Source: Psettodes erumei (Eukaryota; Chordata; Actinopteri; Pleuronectiformes; Psettodidae). From it: a stretch of DNA of 64,000 nt. The DNA lies in assembly GCA_016785225.1 (NCBI GenBank), contig JAFBJZ010000601.1, positions 1,674,001 to 1,738,000 on the forward strand, given 5' to 3'. A program made the translations under genes and the position numbers. Positions within the stretch are counted from its first letter, which is position 1. Every line of letters begins with the position of its first letter. This document shows, piece by piece, positions 40,796 through 54,900 of this stretch. The notes under the pieces are model-generated. The model saw nothing but the letters and a program-made list of their open reading frames with translations. It was not told the origin of the DNA and did not search any database.

Positions 40796-43700
40796 GTAAG
40801 GTTCGCGTTTCCCTTATCCCTCAGAGAAAATCACAGTCCTTCATTCTGCGCCGCGATACTTTCGAGTAACAGTACTCATTGTCTGGTGTCTTTCTTTCTT
40901 TCAAGCCGCTATTTGTAAACCGAGGGAGAGTCCGGAAGGTGAGCGCACTTATTATTTCTCTCTCTCTCTCTCTCTCTCTCGCATGTGATAGACTTTCACA
41001 CTGTCTGAGCATTTGGGTCAGTTTGTGAGCAGCGGTGAGCAGTTTTCGCTCATCGCCGGAGCAGCTTTGCATCGCGCATCCGGCTCCCTGAAACCGGGGC
41101 GCTTCCACGGCGCAGAGGGGACACGCAGTGCGCGGCCGCTAAATGATGCGCTCCTTTTGTTCCAGGCGACAGTTTTGTAGTCAATGCCTGTTTGGCGAGG
41201 AAGGGCATCGACGACTGGCTCGTGAAGCAGAAATACTACTGCACGAGCTCCCGCCTGGAGCAGCCGGACTGTCACCACAAGAACAACTGCGGTTTGACTA
41301 CGCGGGTGAGTACGACGCTGTCCACGAGGTTCATGTACTTATGGTGATTATTTAAAAAAAAATATTCAATGCATCTTAAGGTATTTTCTCGTCGCCGCTT
41401 GGCGTTCGTCCGCTTCATTAACATAATTAGCAGGGTTTTTTTTTGTTTTTGTTTTTTTTTTTGCTCCGAGGCTTGTCACCTTATCAGTGGTATGACATGA
41501 GGTTGTGGGCTGCGGCGCATGTCTCCTGCTCTTCCACCGCACTCGAAGTCCTGCCAAAGTTTTTCAGAGCTTCATTAGCGGGCTCGCGTTCACGCTGGCT
41601 GCTCCTGTAGGAGTTACGCGCCGGCTGGTTTCGCACAGGGAAATATCTAAATATCTGCCATCGGACCAGTGTGCAGTGAGAAAAGTTTAAAGTTGACGTC
41701 GCTGCACCCCCACCCCTCCCCCTACAAGCTGGCACTGTTGAAGTGAACCGTCAAACACCTCCTCGTCGTGTCTGGTCACGGCCCGTTTGCTTTTTCGCGG
41801 TGACAAAGTGAGAAGGTGAGTTTTACGCGGGGAACAGCTGTTGGGCTTCATTCTACGCACTGATCACAGGGATGTGTTTTTATTTCCAGGTGACAGCGGA
41901 TCGGGCCTGAGTTGAAAGCGTTGCCGTGCGGTGACAAGCGTGGATTGTAAAGGCTGGGGAGAAAAATGTTGGAGGTCACGCTTGTTTTTGTGTTTTGGCA
42001 TTGGTGTAAACACTGTGCTGTTGTCGTCAAGTGGGGAAATCCTTTGGAACCGCTTCAGAGGAGCCTTAAGCCTCTTTGGTTAGTGATGCCTTCCTCAAAG
42101 GCAGCATGTTTGAGGAATTGGAGCCCATCAAAAAAGAAGAAAAAAAGAGAAGGCAAAATCAGTTCCTCTACCCACAATCCCAACACTCTGAGCAGGAAAT
42201 GCATCTATCTGTGGAATGCAGCCCAGGAGTTCTTGCATTTTGAACACATAGACCTTCAGTGATTCGCTGTTGTCATGTTGCGTGGCACGCTTTTCCTTTC
42301 ACAATACGCATCTTTTTTTTTGAAAAATAAGATCCCCACAGTTGGTGACATGTAGCTGATTGGTGTGATAAACAGTCTTATCTTCCCTCTTCCTTGCCTC
42401 TTGTTTGCTTTCATTGTGACAAAACTTTTTGCTCTCTCCCAGAATGCAGCACTTCTCTTGTTAAAATCATGTTGTACCGTGCATTTAAGCTGATTATCGT
42501 GCGAGCGAGACACAGCTGCACATGCTTGTTTGGATTCTATGGAAAAAATGAAGCTCTGGTATGAGGATTTATTGGCACGCTGGTGAGGAGAAGGCAAACA
42601 TCAAACTTGAGGAAGTCTCAGGCAACTGAAATATCTCCTGATTCCCGCCTAAGTCGGGTCTAAAGTCCACTTTTTTGTCTTGCGCTGTGACACCTCACGG
42701 CGCAAGACAGCACACGGTGTCACACGGTCTGTGCAAGGTGGTGGTCCTGTTATGAATCTCCTGGTCTGAGGTGTCGTGCCAGCGGTCCAGTTGAGGGAGT
42801 GTAGGGAGGTAGTTTTACATGTTGCACCCACATGGTGTCAAAGTCGCTAATCCTGACATGTGGCCAAAGCTGCTGTAAACTTCATATAGTAACCAGATCC
42901 CACTCACAGCAGACGCTGTGACTGCTATGAGAAACACCTGAAAGTATGTGGTCTTTTTTTTAAAAAGCATTTCAACGTTGCTCCAGCAGAAAAGCTGTGC
43001 CGTTTGCACGCTCACCTGCTGTATGAGTCGAGTGGGCTTTGTACGCTTTGGGCAATTTGCATGTTTAAAACCACATTATTTCCTTGGTGTTACCATACAG
43101 AATTACCACAAAACACGCATTCATTACCCTTTTCTACCTGGAAATATTCACATGCTTCTGTTTCCTGCAGCGGCCGTGTGTGATGTTTAGGCCAAGGATG
43201 GATCAGGAGGGTTAGATGTTTTTGAACAAATTGGAGTTAGCAGAGTTCAGTTCCTATAAATAATTCAGGTCTGCCTGCCCGATGGCTTTCACAGCTCAGA
43301 GCGAAAAAATGAATAAAAGAAGAAAGGTGTGTCCACCTTCAGTGTTTTGCGATTTAAAAGTGAATCCTAAATGTGGAATAATTCATTTTAAAGTTCAAAC
43401 CGTTTGGTTGCTTCTTGCTGTATTTAAGTGTCACAGAACATGTTTGTGCACATTTATGAAGCCGAGGTATGGACAAGCAAAACTTCGAGGGAAGCGAAAT
43501 CCTTTTGTGTTTTGACACATATGTTATGATTCAAACATTTCTTCATCTTTCTACATTGCAATCTCCTGCTTTTTGTTCATTTTTCTGCTTTTATTTAAGT
43601 TCGAGCTGCTGAAAGAGTTACGCAAATGTTACAGGTCCCAAGGTTTGCACAGCATTTACTGAATAACTGAAAAGAATGTGCTCTCATATTTTATTATCAT

Positions 43701-46700
43701 TAAATTGGCCAAATGATTTTAAACCCCGCATTATGCCTTATTCTTCAGAATGAATTTTTAGCCTTCTGTCTATCACACGCTTTAACTGTATTAGAAGTCT
43801 TAACGCTCTGTGAAGAGTTTAAAAGTTCGACCCCACCGTGTTTTCAGATAAAAACAGCAGCGAGCCTCTTAGGTGAGAGAATGTGAGTCAACTCTTTGTG
43901 ATAAAAGCTGTCTGTATTGTATAGAATACCTGGTGAGACAGTTATTTATAGCTGCTGTTCTCTGAGCCCCCCCTTCCAGCTGAACCCAGGTCCGGGAGAA
44001 TGCGGGTTGGGTGTCAACAGTAGGGAGCCCACGCTTGGAATTCTTTTGATCCGATTTTTTCCAGACCATATTCCCTGTGGGAACAATGCCGGTTTTATAG
44101 AAGCCATTGTTTCGCAGAGCGGCTGGCATTAGCAGCTTGTCTTCTTTAACGGCTTCGTGTTGAAACTGCGGCCGAGTGCGCGCAGATGGAGCGGGACGTG
44201 GAGATGCTCCCGAGGGCCCGGCGCTGTTTCCATGCGGAAGCCGGACCCGGTCATGAGCTCTGCTGTCAGGGGCCACATTAGCTCAGTGAGTGAGTGGTGT
44301 GGGCAGGTGGATGTGCGTCATGTGAGCCCGGGCACACTTTCTCCACTGTGTGCAGCATGGTGTCTACACCTACCCATTAATTTGATATGTTATGTGCACC
44401 CTGCAGAATTATGGTGCAGACACAGACACTGATAGGGCCACAGGGTTCCACAACTTATGACTTGGAAGTTCAGATTTCTGGTGGCAAGTCTGTGAGGTTG
44501 CCTCTCGTGGCATCAGATGAAAAAGAAGGCCACAATGTTTGTCACACATCAAGAGTAACCTCTAAAATAATCAATTTTGATGGTTGCTCCTCACAAAGTC
44601 ACCCCTTTCTGTTCTTACCCCCCCCCCACTCCCTCCCAGCTTCCATCTGTTTCTTGCGTTTTGCCCTGTGGCGGTGTGTTGGCGGAGACTGCGTTTGAAG
44701 TGGGCCACGCAGGGAGGTGTTTGTAGTGACACTGATGGCTCCTCCTCCCCCGTGAAGCCCTGCGCTCTGTGTTGTGAAATCAGCCCCCTCCACCTCCACT
44801 CTTCCCCAGCTGCTGCTCTTTACATTTCCAAAGCCCTTTGCTTCAACTTCCATCAGCTTATACAGGGACGCAGACAAAAAGCGAAGGTACATCTGACGAC
44901 AGAATGCACCTCAAAAGTGAATCATACTGGAACTTCTGCCCCCAACCCCACTGTCTCGCAGTTGGTTGCCAGCTCTTTGATTTTTTTTTTTTTTTTTTAA
45001 AGTAGAAAGTTTTTTTGGGTTTTTTTTGGAAGTAGACCTAAAGCTTTTAAACGCATTCCCTCAGCCTCCAAGTCTGATGAAAGACATGGCAGGTTTTGCG
45101 CCCCCTTCATTTTTTTGTTTTTGTTTCTGCTGTTGTGCTTTTTCTCCGCTTGTCGTTCTCACAAAGCGAGGGCCCTTGTCTAGCAGCTGAAAGCACCTTT
45201 CAAATGCAGACTCCTCTTCCTCTTTCTCCGCTCCTTTCTGTCTTCTCCCTGTGCATTTTCCCACCGGCTGGCCTCTTGTGCGTGCTGTGTGACGTATGCC
45301 CCTCTCCCACCGGGCTCTACCCCCTCTGCGCTCCCAAGGGACCGAGGGCCTGTTGTTGCTCTTTGAAGAGGCTGGGAGAAAAGTTTGGAGCCACACTCTA
45401 AAGAGAAGAAAAGCCTTAGCCTTTGGGGAGGAGGGGTAGCACCTGGCCGTAGAGGGGGTGGGGGTTCTGTGATTTGTTTTGATTTTTTTTTTTTTTTTTG
45501 TTCCCATGAGAAGATGGTGTGGAAGTCTTGGTCTGATGTCAGTGTAGCTGGGGGACTGGGAGGTTCGAGGACACGCAGGTGGCTTTAATGTCACATCCGG
45601 CATCATATGTCATGTAGATTACTAAAAGCTGGAGGAGTCTCTCCTGTGTGACAAAGCGGAGCGGATAACTCTGAGTTGCTGTGAATGGTGCCTTCTGGAA
45701 AGGATTTCTGTGAAAGAATGAGAGTACTTTAGAGTAAGGTAAAGCTCTTGCGGCATGTAGACACTTGATCAGGTTTATCCACCTTTCTCTTTTTTTGTAC
45801 TAAGTCGTCCTACATAGTATTTGCCTGTGGGCATTTTCAGATCTTCTCAAGAAATACAGTTTTGAATTTGTCAAGTATAGTTGGCGAGGAATCTCAATTC
45901 TTCATGATGCACTGTAATATGTCTAAAGTTTGTGATGACTTTCTTCTTTCTTTCTTTCCTTTAAAAAAAAAATCAACCATCATTGCACGTAATGCAAGTG
46001 CCATTATAAAGATATCTGTGTATCGGACATTTTGATAGCATGAGTGAAGTGGTGCTTCTGTACGTGTGGGTGCGTGTAAGTGTGCAGCGTGTCTGCAGTC
46101 AGCTGTCCGGATGCACTCCAGAGATGAAAGGCTTGCGCAGGAATGTGCTCTGAATCTCAGGGGATTAGCAGCTGAGATTGTGCTTTGTTTCCCCAAAATA
46201 TACGCTCCGTTTGGAGCAATGGATAGCTGTTGATCAAAGTGTCTCTCACCACCCCCTTTTTCCCAGTCAGGCTGCAGGGTTTTGTTCAGTGCTTGAGGGT
46301 GGCATCTATTTCAGAATTCTGAGGTAAGCGCAGTCACTGTCAGTTTGCCTTCATTCTGAAACTGGACTGAAATGGCTCACAAGTTAGAAGCATGCGCCTA
46401 AATAGTAGAAATAGGGCGATACTCCGATCAGATAATCCATCTAAATATAGATTTCATTTAAATGACTTCATCATCTCTGCCGCCATGCTGCCATACCCTC
46501 AACCTTTTGATGTGTGTGAGTGCGTATGCCAGAGATGTGCCGATGCCTTGTGAAAAGCATCAAGAAAGCGTTTTTGATAATATTAAATCAGGAAAGAGAG
46601 CAATTACTTGATACATATTTTAGTCGACAGATATTGGCTAGTTTCATGCAGCCTATATGTCAGATCAAAGACTTTTCCAATTATAAAAGTTTTTTTAAAA

Positions 46701-48851
46701 ATTTTTTTTTTGATGGATTAATGCAGATTTTAATGGAAAAGAAGTAACGTTCAGGTGGAGCTACAGATCTAGAGTCAAACCCGCTGCCTCGAAGGTTGTT
46801 CGTTATATGCGCACTAGCAAAATGTGAACATTTAGAAAGCGGCTCCATACCGTGGGCAATGTTTTAATACACGGCTATCACAGTGAAATACATGAATATG
46901 TTTCACTGTTGGCAGGCTTTTGACTTGGAGCCCAGGTGTGTCTAATAACATTAGTGTCCGCGGTAAGCCATGACCAGAGTCTGCATGCGAAATACTGGGG
47001 CCATACTCACTTGAATGGAGTGCAGCATTTCATATTATTAATTCCTCCTGTGCTTTGCCATGATGCGTCAAAATGACTGTGAAGTGGGAGACATAAAAAA
47101 ATCTTTTTAGTTGCTTGTTTACCCCCTAAAAATAAAAATAAATAATAATTCTGAATGTAAGAATTGTCAATCAAAGGTTAGGGATTGTCAGAGCTGTGTG
47201 TGTGTGTGTATGTATGGGTGGGGGTGGGGTGTCTGGGAGTAACTTTAGGTGACTGTGGCGGCGCTGAGCTCCTCTGAGCTTTCTGTGCGAGCTCAGTGCC
47301 CATTTTAATCACCCACTTAAAAGGCTCTGCTGAAGTGGGTGTTTAAGTGTTTAAACCCTGAATAATTCTCTCTTGTTTGTTTATCAGGTTCCCCTGCGGG
47401 CTGCGCTCTGGCCCATGCAGCAAGCGCTGAATAATTTGACTGAGCGCACAAAGTGGCTCTCAGATAGGACGAGATCAACATCTGCATAAAACTGCTATCA
47501 AGCCCTCGTGAGAGTGCGCTCGTGCACGGGATGGTGCGCCATGAAGCACGCGGCTCTCGCAAATATACATACGCACATTACCCGTTTGTTTACCCTAATA
47601 TGGGAATCCATTTATCACTGCTAACAGACGCAGGGTCCCAGCGTGATTCCCTTCCACTTGTTTTTCTTACAAACTAGACATGGGGAAACGCCAGTGATGG
47701 ACTCCACAGCTTCCACGAGCCCTGCTGTTGTATTTATCCTCCTTGTGTTTCATAGCTTTGGTGACCAGGGCTCTAAGGCCTCCTGGGTAGGGGGAATGGA
47801 GGAAGTGGATTAAGGTAAACAGAGTTGGGAGAGCATTGTGCCTCCTGCAGACAGAGGTTCCAGGGCTCTTCAGCTCTTCCTGTGGCGCCGGGGCTGGAGG
47901 AGGTCTGGATTGTGTGTTAGGGGATGTTTTTGGTGGAAGGAAAGCTAAACAGAGGAGCGGCCCTGCTGAAAGGAAAGCTGCCTTCCCCCGGTGTGTTTAT
48001 GCTCCACAGGTGCCACAGCCTATGAGGAGGACCTCACCCAGTAGACTCTCAGTGGTCCAGGTCAACCCCGCGCTCCCCACAGGGCCATTTCCCAGTCCGT
48101 CAAAGCCACCACTCCCCCAACTGCGTCTTGCTCAATTTTGAAAAAAACGGCTTGCTTGGACAGAGGTTTTGCAAGTCTTTAGGGGACTGCAAAGTAACCT
48201 TACGCTCCGTAAAGCTCACAATCCTGTAGTTGGTTGAGTTTAGTTTTACGTCAGAGTGTGTGTGTGTGTGTGTGAGATACTGTGCTTAAGCAGAAACTAT
48301 CCCCTCTCCACACAGTCAGCTTTACGTCTGGTAAGATGTTGTCTTCTTCAGAGGCTCACATAAGTCACTGGATGTTAAATGTGGCCCCTCTCTCTCCGCT
48401 GCTGTTTACTTATGTGACTGTACATGCCATTGCTGCTTCCTGTATGCAGATGACATGATCGTGTCACTCGCATTAAAGACGCGTAGTGACATGCTTGTTG
48501 ACTGCATTCAGGGACGGAGATGAAATGGATAAAGCCTGTATGTAAGCTGATGTGTGAACGAGCACTGGTGTGGTTGCAGTTCGCAACTGAGTAACATACT
48601 CCGTTCATTATAGTGAGCAGTGACACAAGCCACTAATTCCAGTCAGCTATGAATAGAAACGTGCCTCTGGCACCAGCGTACTTGTATATAGTAGTTGAAG
48701 TGTCTATTTCTGCTGCTGTGTTTACTTGCTAAGTTGAAACACTCTCTGTAATTATAGAGATTTTAGTTCCACAGTTAAAAGGTCAGATGTGAGGGATGTT
48801 TAGAGGTAGTGGCTTGTGGCTGGCAGGATGTCTGCTCCAAACATGCTCTGC

Positions 48852-48916
<65 letters not shown>

Positions 48917-51900
48917 CGTGTGCGTGCGAAAGTGCATGGATGTGTGTGCGAGGAAGAGTGGCCACCTTGGTGTTGAGGTCAGTTCCATCTGGCCGACACG
49001 CACGCGTCAGAGGTTTCCATAACTGCCACCTGTCACACGGTGCTCCGCTGCTTATTGCTGTTACAATAAACGTTGAATAAATGTTACTGGCAATGTCATT
49101 TGGAGGAGTTGTAGATATCTGAACATAAAGATCCGATTTTACGACGGTTTGCTTCTCTCTCGCCATGTGTGCAGTCGCTTGGTGGAATCCAGAGACGGCA
49201 TGCAGTGTGCATAACTGACGAAACTGGTTCAGCAGATCAGATTGGATTAGGAGGTTTTTCTGTCTTTGTGCATTCCAGTTTTACAACTCCACCACGTCCT
49301 GGTTGTATCACATTATTAAAACCACATTAAAGAAAAGCCTTTGTTTATAAACCAAGTTTCCCTTGCAGACTTCAGGGCTATTGTATAAAGCAACTTACAA
49401 GTGAGCAAAGGTTTGGAAGTATTGTAATCTTTTGGATTTGTGAAACACAATGGAAATTTGTTGTGTACTGAATGATAATACTTAGAATGAGATCTTACAT
49501 GACAGGCTGTGGTAAAAGGTTGAAGCGCTTGTCACTTTCCCGCTGCCCTCGAGGTAGACTTCCCCACTAATACCCTGTTCCTCCCACACTTTGCAGCACT
49601 TGAGACTGGCGTCTGAAGCCAACCAGACGACTGAAGGACTGTCTCTCCTCAAAGAGAGCTTTGACTAATTGCTAAGACCCTCCAGACACTAATGCAGGGA
49701 AGCAGGCGTGCTGTCAACTGTCTGTCTTGAACGTGTATTCCATCACATTTTTGCAGCTGTGATTGACACACGTGCACAGACTGCGTGGGGCCATGTCACC
49801 CTGGCTGGACCGCCCTGCCGCTTTTTTGCCAAGGAAGTTAAAGGTTCCTGAGCAAACTAATTTCCTTCCTGAACATTGAGATATTCTGTTGCTGTACTAA
49901 AAGCACAGGCTTTTGGAGATGAGGTGTGTCTCTCTTCTCTTTCTCACCTCTCTTTTTCTCATTCTTTGGACCTGAGCTTTACTCTGAATTCAGAGGGCCA
50001 TTATGTTGTGATTTGTTACTCTTGGCAGGCGGAGACCACCTGTAAATCAAGGCCAAGCGACAGGCTGTCTCCATTCCCTTCCAAACCCTAGCTTCCTCTT
50101 GGGAATGCAAGGTCCCGGAGTGGAGTTCATTGGTTGGCGGATAGTGTGTTTTAAGGATTCACCTCGGGCTCAGATTCCCTGTTAACCCTCTGAGTCACAA
50201 GGAAACTTTAGGATAAAAACAGGGGTGGCTTTGCTCGCGCTGCTACCTTCATGCCTGTGTGTGCGGTCGGCTTGTCAGGAGCAGGGCCAGCAACATGTTC
50301 TGAGCGCAACCGACTCATCAAAATGACAGTAATTAACTTGCAGCAACACAAGTTGTACTGGTCTCATTTATTCTGAAGTTTACAACATGGTACAGCGAAA
50401 CTGTGGCTAACTGACACTCACTTCCATTTTTGGAATCTGAGATAAAGTTGTCTTTTTGGTTGTAATCTGAAAAAACATTCACGAGTGAAGATCAACGTTT
50501 CCCTTGTAGAAAATGAAAGCACTCTCTCTCTCTGCATCTGGTTTCTCTAAATTGCTGCAGTTTGACTCTTGATCTTGACACTGTGTATCCTCTCCCTCTC
50601 CTCCTCTGTGGCGAGATAAGGCTTTGATAAACAGTGTGATAAATGTTAATTGCTGTGGTTAGATATTTTTCAAACGCTAATAAAGGCTGTTACCTTGAGT
50701 AACAGGTTGGGTTTAGTGCCCGAGGGGCAGGCTGAGTTGTAAAAGCTTATCTTTGCAGGTGTAAAAGTTTTGTAAATGGGTCATTAAAGTCTTGGCCAAC
50801 TTCACATATAAAACACAAAAAAAGGGAGAAGGGGGAGGGAGATTACTTCAGATCAGCATGTTTCTGAAGCAGGGAGATGAAGGCTGTAAATCTCTGCTAA
50901 TATTCCACTGAGCCTTTCAGGAGGCAGCCTTTGATGTGGGTGAGGTAATGTGACCAGCAGTGTTTGCAATGTTAATCTGACGCGGGGAAATGACTGGTGT
51001 CTGTGCGCTATCGTGCTACAAAAGGGAGCCATCCAGTCACGGCACTTGTGTGTCCTGTGAAAAACAACAACAACAAAAATCTGAAAAAAAACAAACCATA
51101 TCAGTTCAACACGTATACAGAAATTCACACATCCACAGCCACGTGTCTCTGCAACCTATTACCTAGCAATGTCAGAGAGTTCATTTACACAGACACGCAG
51201 TATAATTTGACTTAATATACGGCACATGGGGCGAAACTGCTGAAGTGCACCTCCTCCACATGCAGTCTGTGTGCATGTTTGTGTGTGGCGAATCGGCATG
51301 ACCTGTGTCGTGAACTAGAGTTTAACGCAGTGAGCCCTCTGGCATGTGAGGCCTCCTCAAACCCCTCCAGTCTTGGTGTTGCTGACCATGCACACTTTAA
51401 TCATAGAGCAGCTTCCTCCAACCTGCCTGGTGATGGATCCCAAGTCTGCGGCTATAATTTCCTTCCTGGGGTGCAGGAAGAGAAGTGGGTGTGCCGTGAC
51501 TGAGGGGTGTCAGGCATGGGGCCGCAGAGTCTGCACAGAAGGTGTCCGTCTTTGATTCTCCTTCGGAGATGTCAAATTACACGTTAGCCCTCTTTGGTCG
51601 GCATAGTTTATGGATTGCTCATCCAATAAGTTATCCAGTTTGTTGTCCGCTCAACTCAAGTGTGGTTCTTTCTTCAAGGTGGAAAACCAAGGTAGAAAAG
51701 TAGTTGAGACGCAGAAGAGAAAGCTTTAAATTGTCATTTGGGGCCTGAATGTGGTTTGCGAGTTGGGCGTCACACATCTGTTTAACACATCTGATTAAAT
51801 TGGGATTATTTATTTGTGTTGCAGAGGGCTGTTGAAAAATGAAAATAAAACTTGTGCACTAAATGTAGTGTAAAATGCTCCAGATTAAAAGCAACCACCA

Positions 51901-54900
51901 CACCAGGTTGTGTATGTTATGTTAATGAGGCATGTGAAGGGCTAAAACATCAAAGGATTTACAGTCGTGACCTCTGCAAAGGCATTGAAATTCTTATCAA
52001 AGGCATAAGAAAAACCCCCCACACACAGCAGATATGACTTCCTCTTGGCACAGCGGACTGCTCATGCCATCAGTTTTTTTAAAAATGTATTTGCTCACTT
52101 TGTTTTGAAGCGGCGACATTTTAGCCGAGCAAACATCTGTTCCGCTGGAGCAAAGTCAAGAAGCTACCTCATCGTGTGCATCACGTGACGATGAGCCCGA
52201 TTAGATTCTTTCTCCGATTTATCTTGTTCGGCCAGTGAGAAATGCGGAGCACTTAATCTGCCATCGCTTTCCATCTCGCGCTGTTGTCTCAGGATTGGCC
52301 CCACCCGCCCTCCTCCGGTAAATGGGGCCGTCTCGCGTCAGCCTCGCCATGCTGTATGATTATCAGAGATCTTTATTTCATGTGTGAAAACGGATCCCCT
52401 TTGAAGCTTCACTCAGAGGCAGCGCAGCGCTTCACTACCTCACATCAACACCCTCTATCTTGGCTCCATCTCTGGGCGTCATGTTTTACTGCTACGTGGT
52501 ACTTTGAATGGGGCCGTTTAGCGTTGCTGGAAGGTGAGGGGCACTCCGGTGCAAAGAGCTGCAGGAGAGTGGAGCCAGTCCCCTCTCCTGTCTGACTACG
52601 ACGATGATGGCGAGCAGCACCCCTACACTTACCGCACATATTGCAGGAGAGGCACTGTTCCAGTTTTCAGAAGCTGGGCGGGTCCGTCCTTTTGAAACGG
52701 CCTCCGGTGTATCTCAGTTTACTCTTTGGGATGATGGAGGGGGATGGGTATTTCCTCTCCTGAGGTCCTCTGCGAGTAACGCTACACCTATAAGCTAATT
52801 TGCAGCTTTAAAACTAATACGATTTTTTTTCTTTGTTTTGTTTCTTGGTTTTCAACATCGAGGCTGTGTGTACACTAGAGCCTCTGAAAATCCCCATGCT
52901 ATGCAGCTGTTTTCTCCATTAGATATTCATAAACTTAAGTTAATGGCTGCTTTCCATAGTTAGAGTCAGTCAAAATCATTTTAGTTGCCAAGTGCACTGC
53001 ATTTAAAGGACAAAGTGCAAATACATGATGACAATTAAAGTGTATCTCAACACACCTGGTTAGCATGGACTGCGTGCTTTGCACTGTTCCTTTGAGTTAG
53101 GTCATTTTTCACTTTTGGTAAAGGCTCTGTTTCACCCTCTCCGCTGCTGGGTGGCTTTCTTGTGCGTGTCAGCGACCTCAGCCATCTCCTGTTTGAAAGG
53201 CCCCGGGGGGAGTAGACATGTACTTGGAGAAGCACCTTTGCTATTCCCACGTTCTCCCTTGCCTCTGTCACCTTCCTCCCGCCTCGCCTCCCGCTCAGCT
53301 AAACAGCCTTTCATGCAGGCCGCTCCCCGCTTCGTGTCGGCAGACCCCGCTCCGAAAAACCTCGCAGTCCTGAAGGTGTTTTCTCGAAGCAGAGAACGAA
53401 GCAGGAGGCACCCAGCCACAGTCCTAATGAGATTTTTCCTGGGTTTTGATGGAGTGCCAGTGGCGCTGCCATTGCTCTAGAGGCCTGCCTCCACTGAGCC
53501 CTGGCGCGCGATCAGGGGGAGCTGTCGTCGGCCGCATAAATTGTCAGCCTGTGTGGTGGGTCGTGGAGGCAGACAGCGGAGAGGCCGAGAGGCCTTGTGG
53601 GACTTTCCCACAATCACATACAAGTACATATTACTTGCACTTTAATGTACCCTTTTGCTTTCATACAGACTCAGAAAAAAAATTGGCCCGCTGGGTCCAA
53701 GTCTGCAGTGCCAGAGTAAGGATGACGCTAGAGGCAACTTTCTGTCTTAACTCACTAAGTCGGCATGCACTCATTCTCTTACTGTACAGTCTGCACCCTA
53801 TAATGCAAAATTCAATGGCAGAAGCTCAAACCCTTTTTTTAACCTTATTGTACCCAGGGCAGGCTTAGTTGAGCACACAGTTTTTCAGCCACACACTGCT
53901 CAACATTAGTTCAGGATGTACTAGATGGATTATTCCTTGATTCCTATTTATGCTGATCAAGGTTGCCAGCCAAGGGATTTACTGAGTCAGTTGAAATTAT
54001 CTCGGTATTTTGAAGACAGCTGAATGAATTTAATTTGCTGACAAGATGGATCTTTTTTTTAATTCTGTGAGGTTAGCTACCTTTTCAGAGCTGACATATT
54101 CCACTTGCGAGCCAAGATGTAAATGGCCAGCGTTAACAGCAGTGTGGTATTTTCATTTAATTTCCTTAAGAATGTGGCTTCAGAATAACTTTATGGACGT
54201 AAAGTCAAAGCTGCTGCTCCCACGTCTTCACTGCACACTGCAGCCTCATGGTGAAAGTTTTTTTTTAAAGGTTTTTAACTGAGATAAATGCATTTCATTT
54301 ATTCTCCAGACTTTATCTTTGGGCTATGTGAATAGACACATGGGACTGTAGGTATATAGATATTGCTGTAAGCTGTGTAACTTACTTTACTATCTTATTT
54401 AAATGTAACAGCTATCCAAACATACAGTATACACTTCTGTGCATTCATGATGACATGAATAGTTTACTGCAGTGTGTAAGTACAAATCATATAGGTGAAA
54501 GTCTGTTGAAGTTTTGACACTAAGTTGCAATTTAACCAAAACTGAGTTTAACTGAACTGTGAGGTTCTCTCAACTTGATATTTCAGACCTGACGTTTTCA
54601 TTATTAGAGAAACACACTGTGGAGTGTCGTGTGGTCGGCATTCTTAAAGAGTTAACTTGATATAGTGTTAGCTCAGTAAATATTATTATTCTTAAATATG
54701 CTAATCTTTCTTTGGCATGCCCAAATCCATATTCATAACTTCTGCTATTCATGAGGTTTGCCAAATAATTCCACTGGCCAACCCAAACAGACCCTCAGGC
54801 TGACGAGTAATGTAGATGAGATGTTGTAATGGGGCAGGCGCACAGTGTTCTAGTCATGTTATATTATTGTCCGGTAATAAATCTCTTAGTGTAAAGGTGC

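Larger units (their letters stand above)
40580..41900. promoter_or_regulatory. CpG-enriched promoter and first-exon region
   Basis: CpG dinucleotides are visibly denser here than in the preceding 40 kb, for example around 41040-41330 and 41580-41820. The zone spans nkd1 exons 1-3 and the start of intron 3. A CpG island over the first exons is typical for a vertebrate developmental gene. Boundaries are approximate and judged by eye. Confidence 0.5.

Noticed and set aside
41143..41355. 70-codon frame over nkd1 exon 3
   Set aside because: A wrong-frame shadow of the exon; the correct frame continues the conserved EGDSF block.
45061..45606. 181-codon minus-strand open frame in intron 3
   Set aside because: It runs through poly-A/T-encoded lysine runs and GC-rich low-complexity sequence, overlaps open frames on the other strand, and resembles no protein family.
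48783..49166. Long frames of alternating Thr-His or Cys-Val
   Set aside because: Pure translation of the TG microsatellite.
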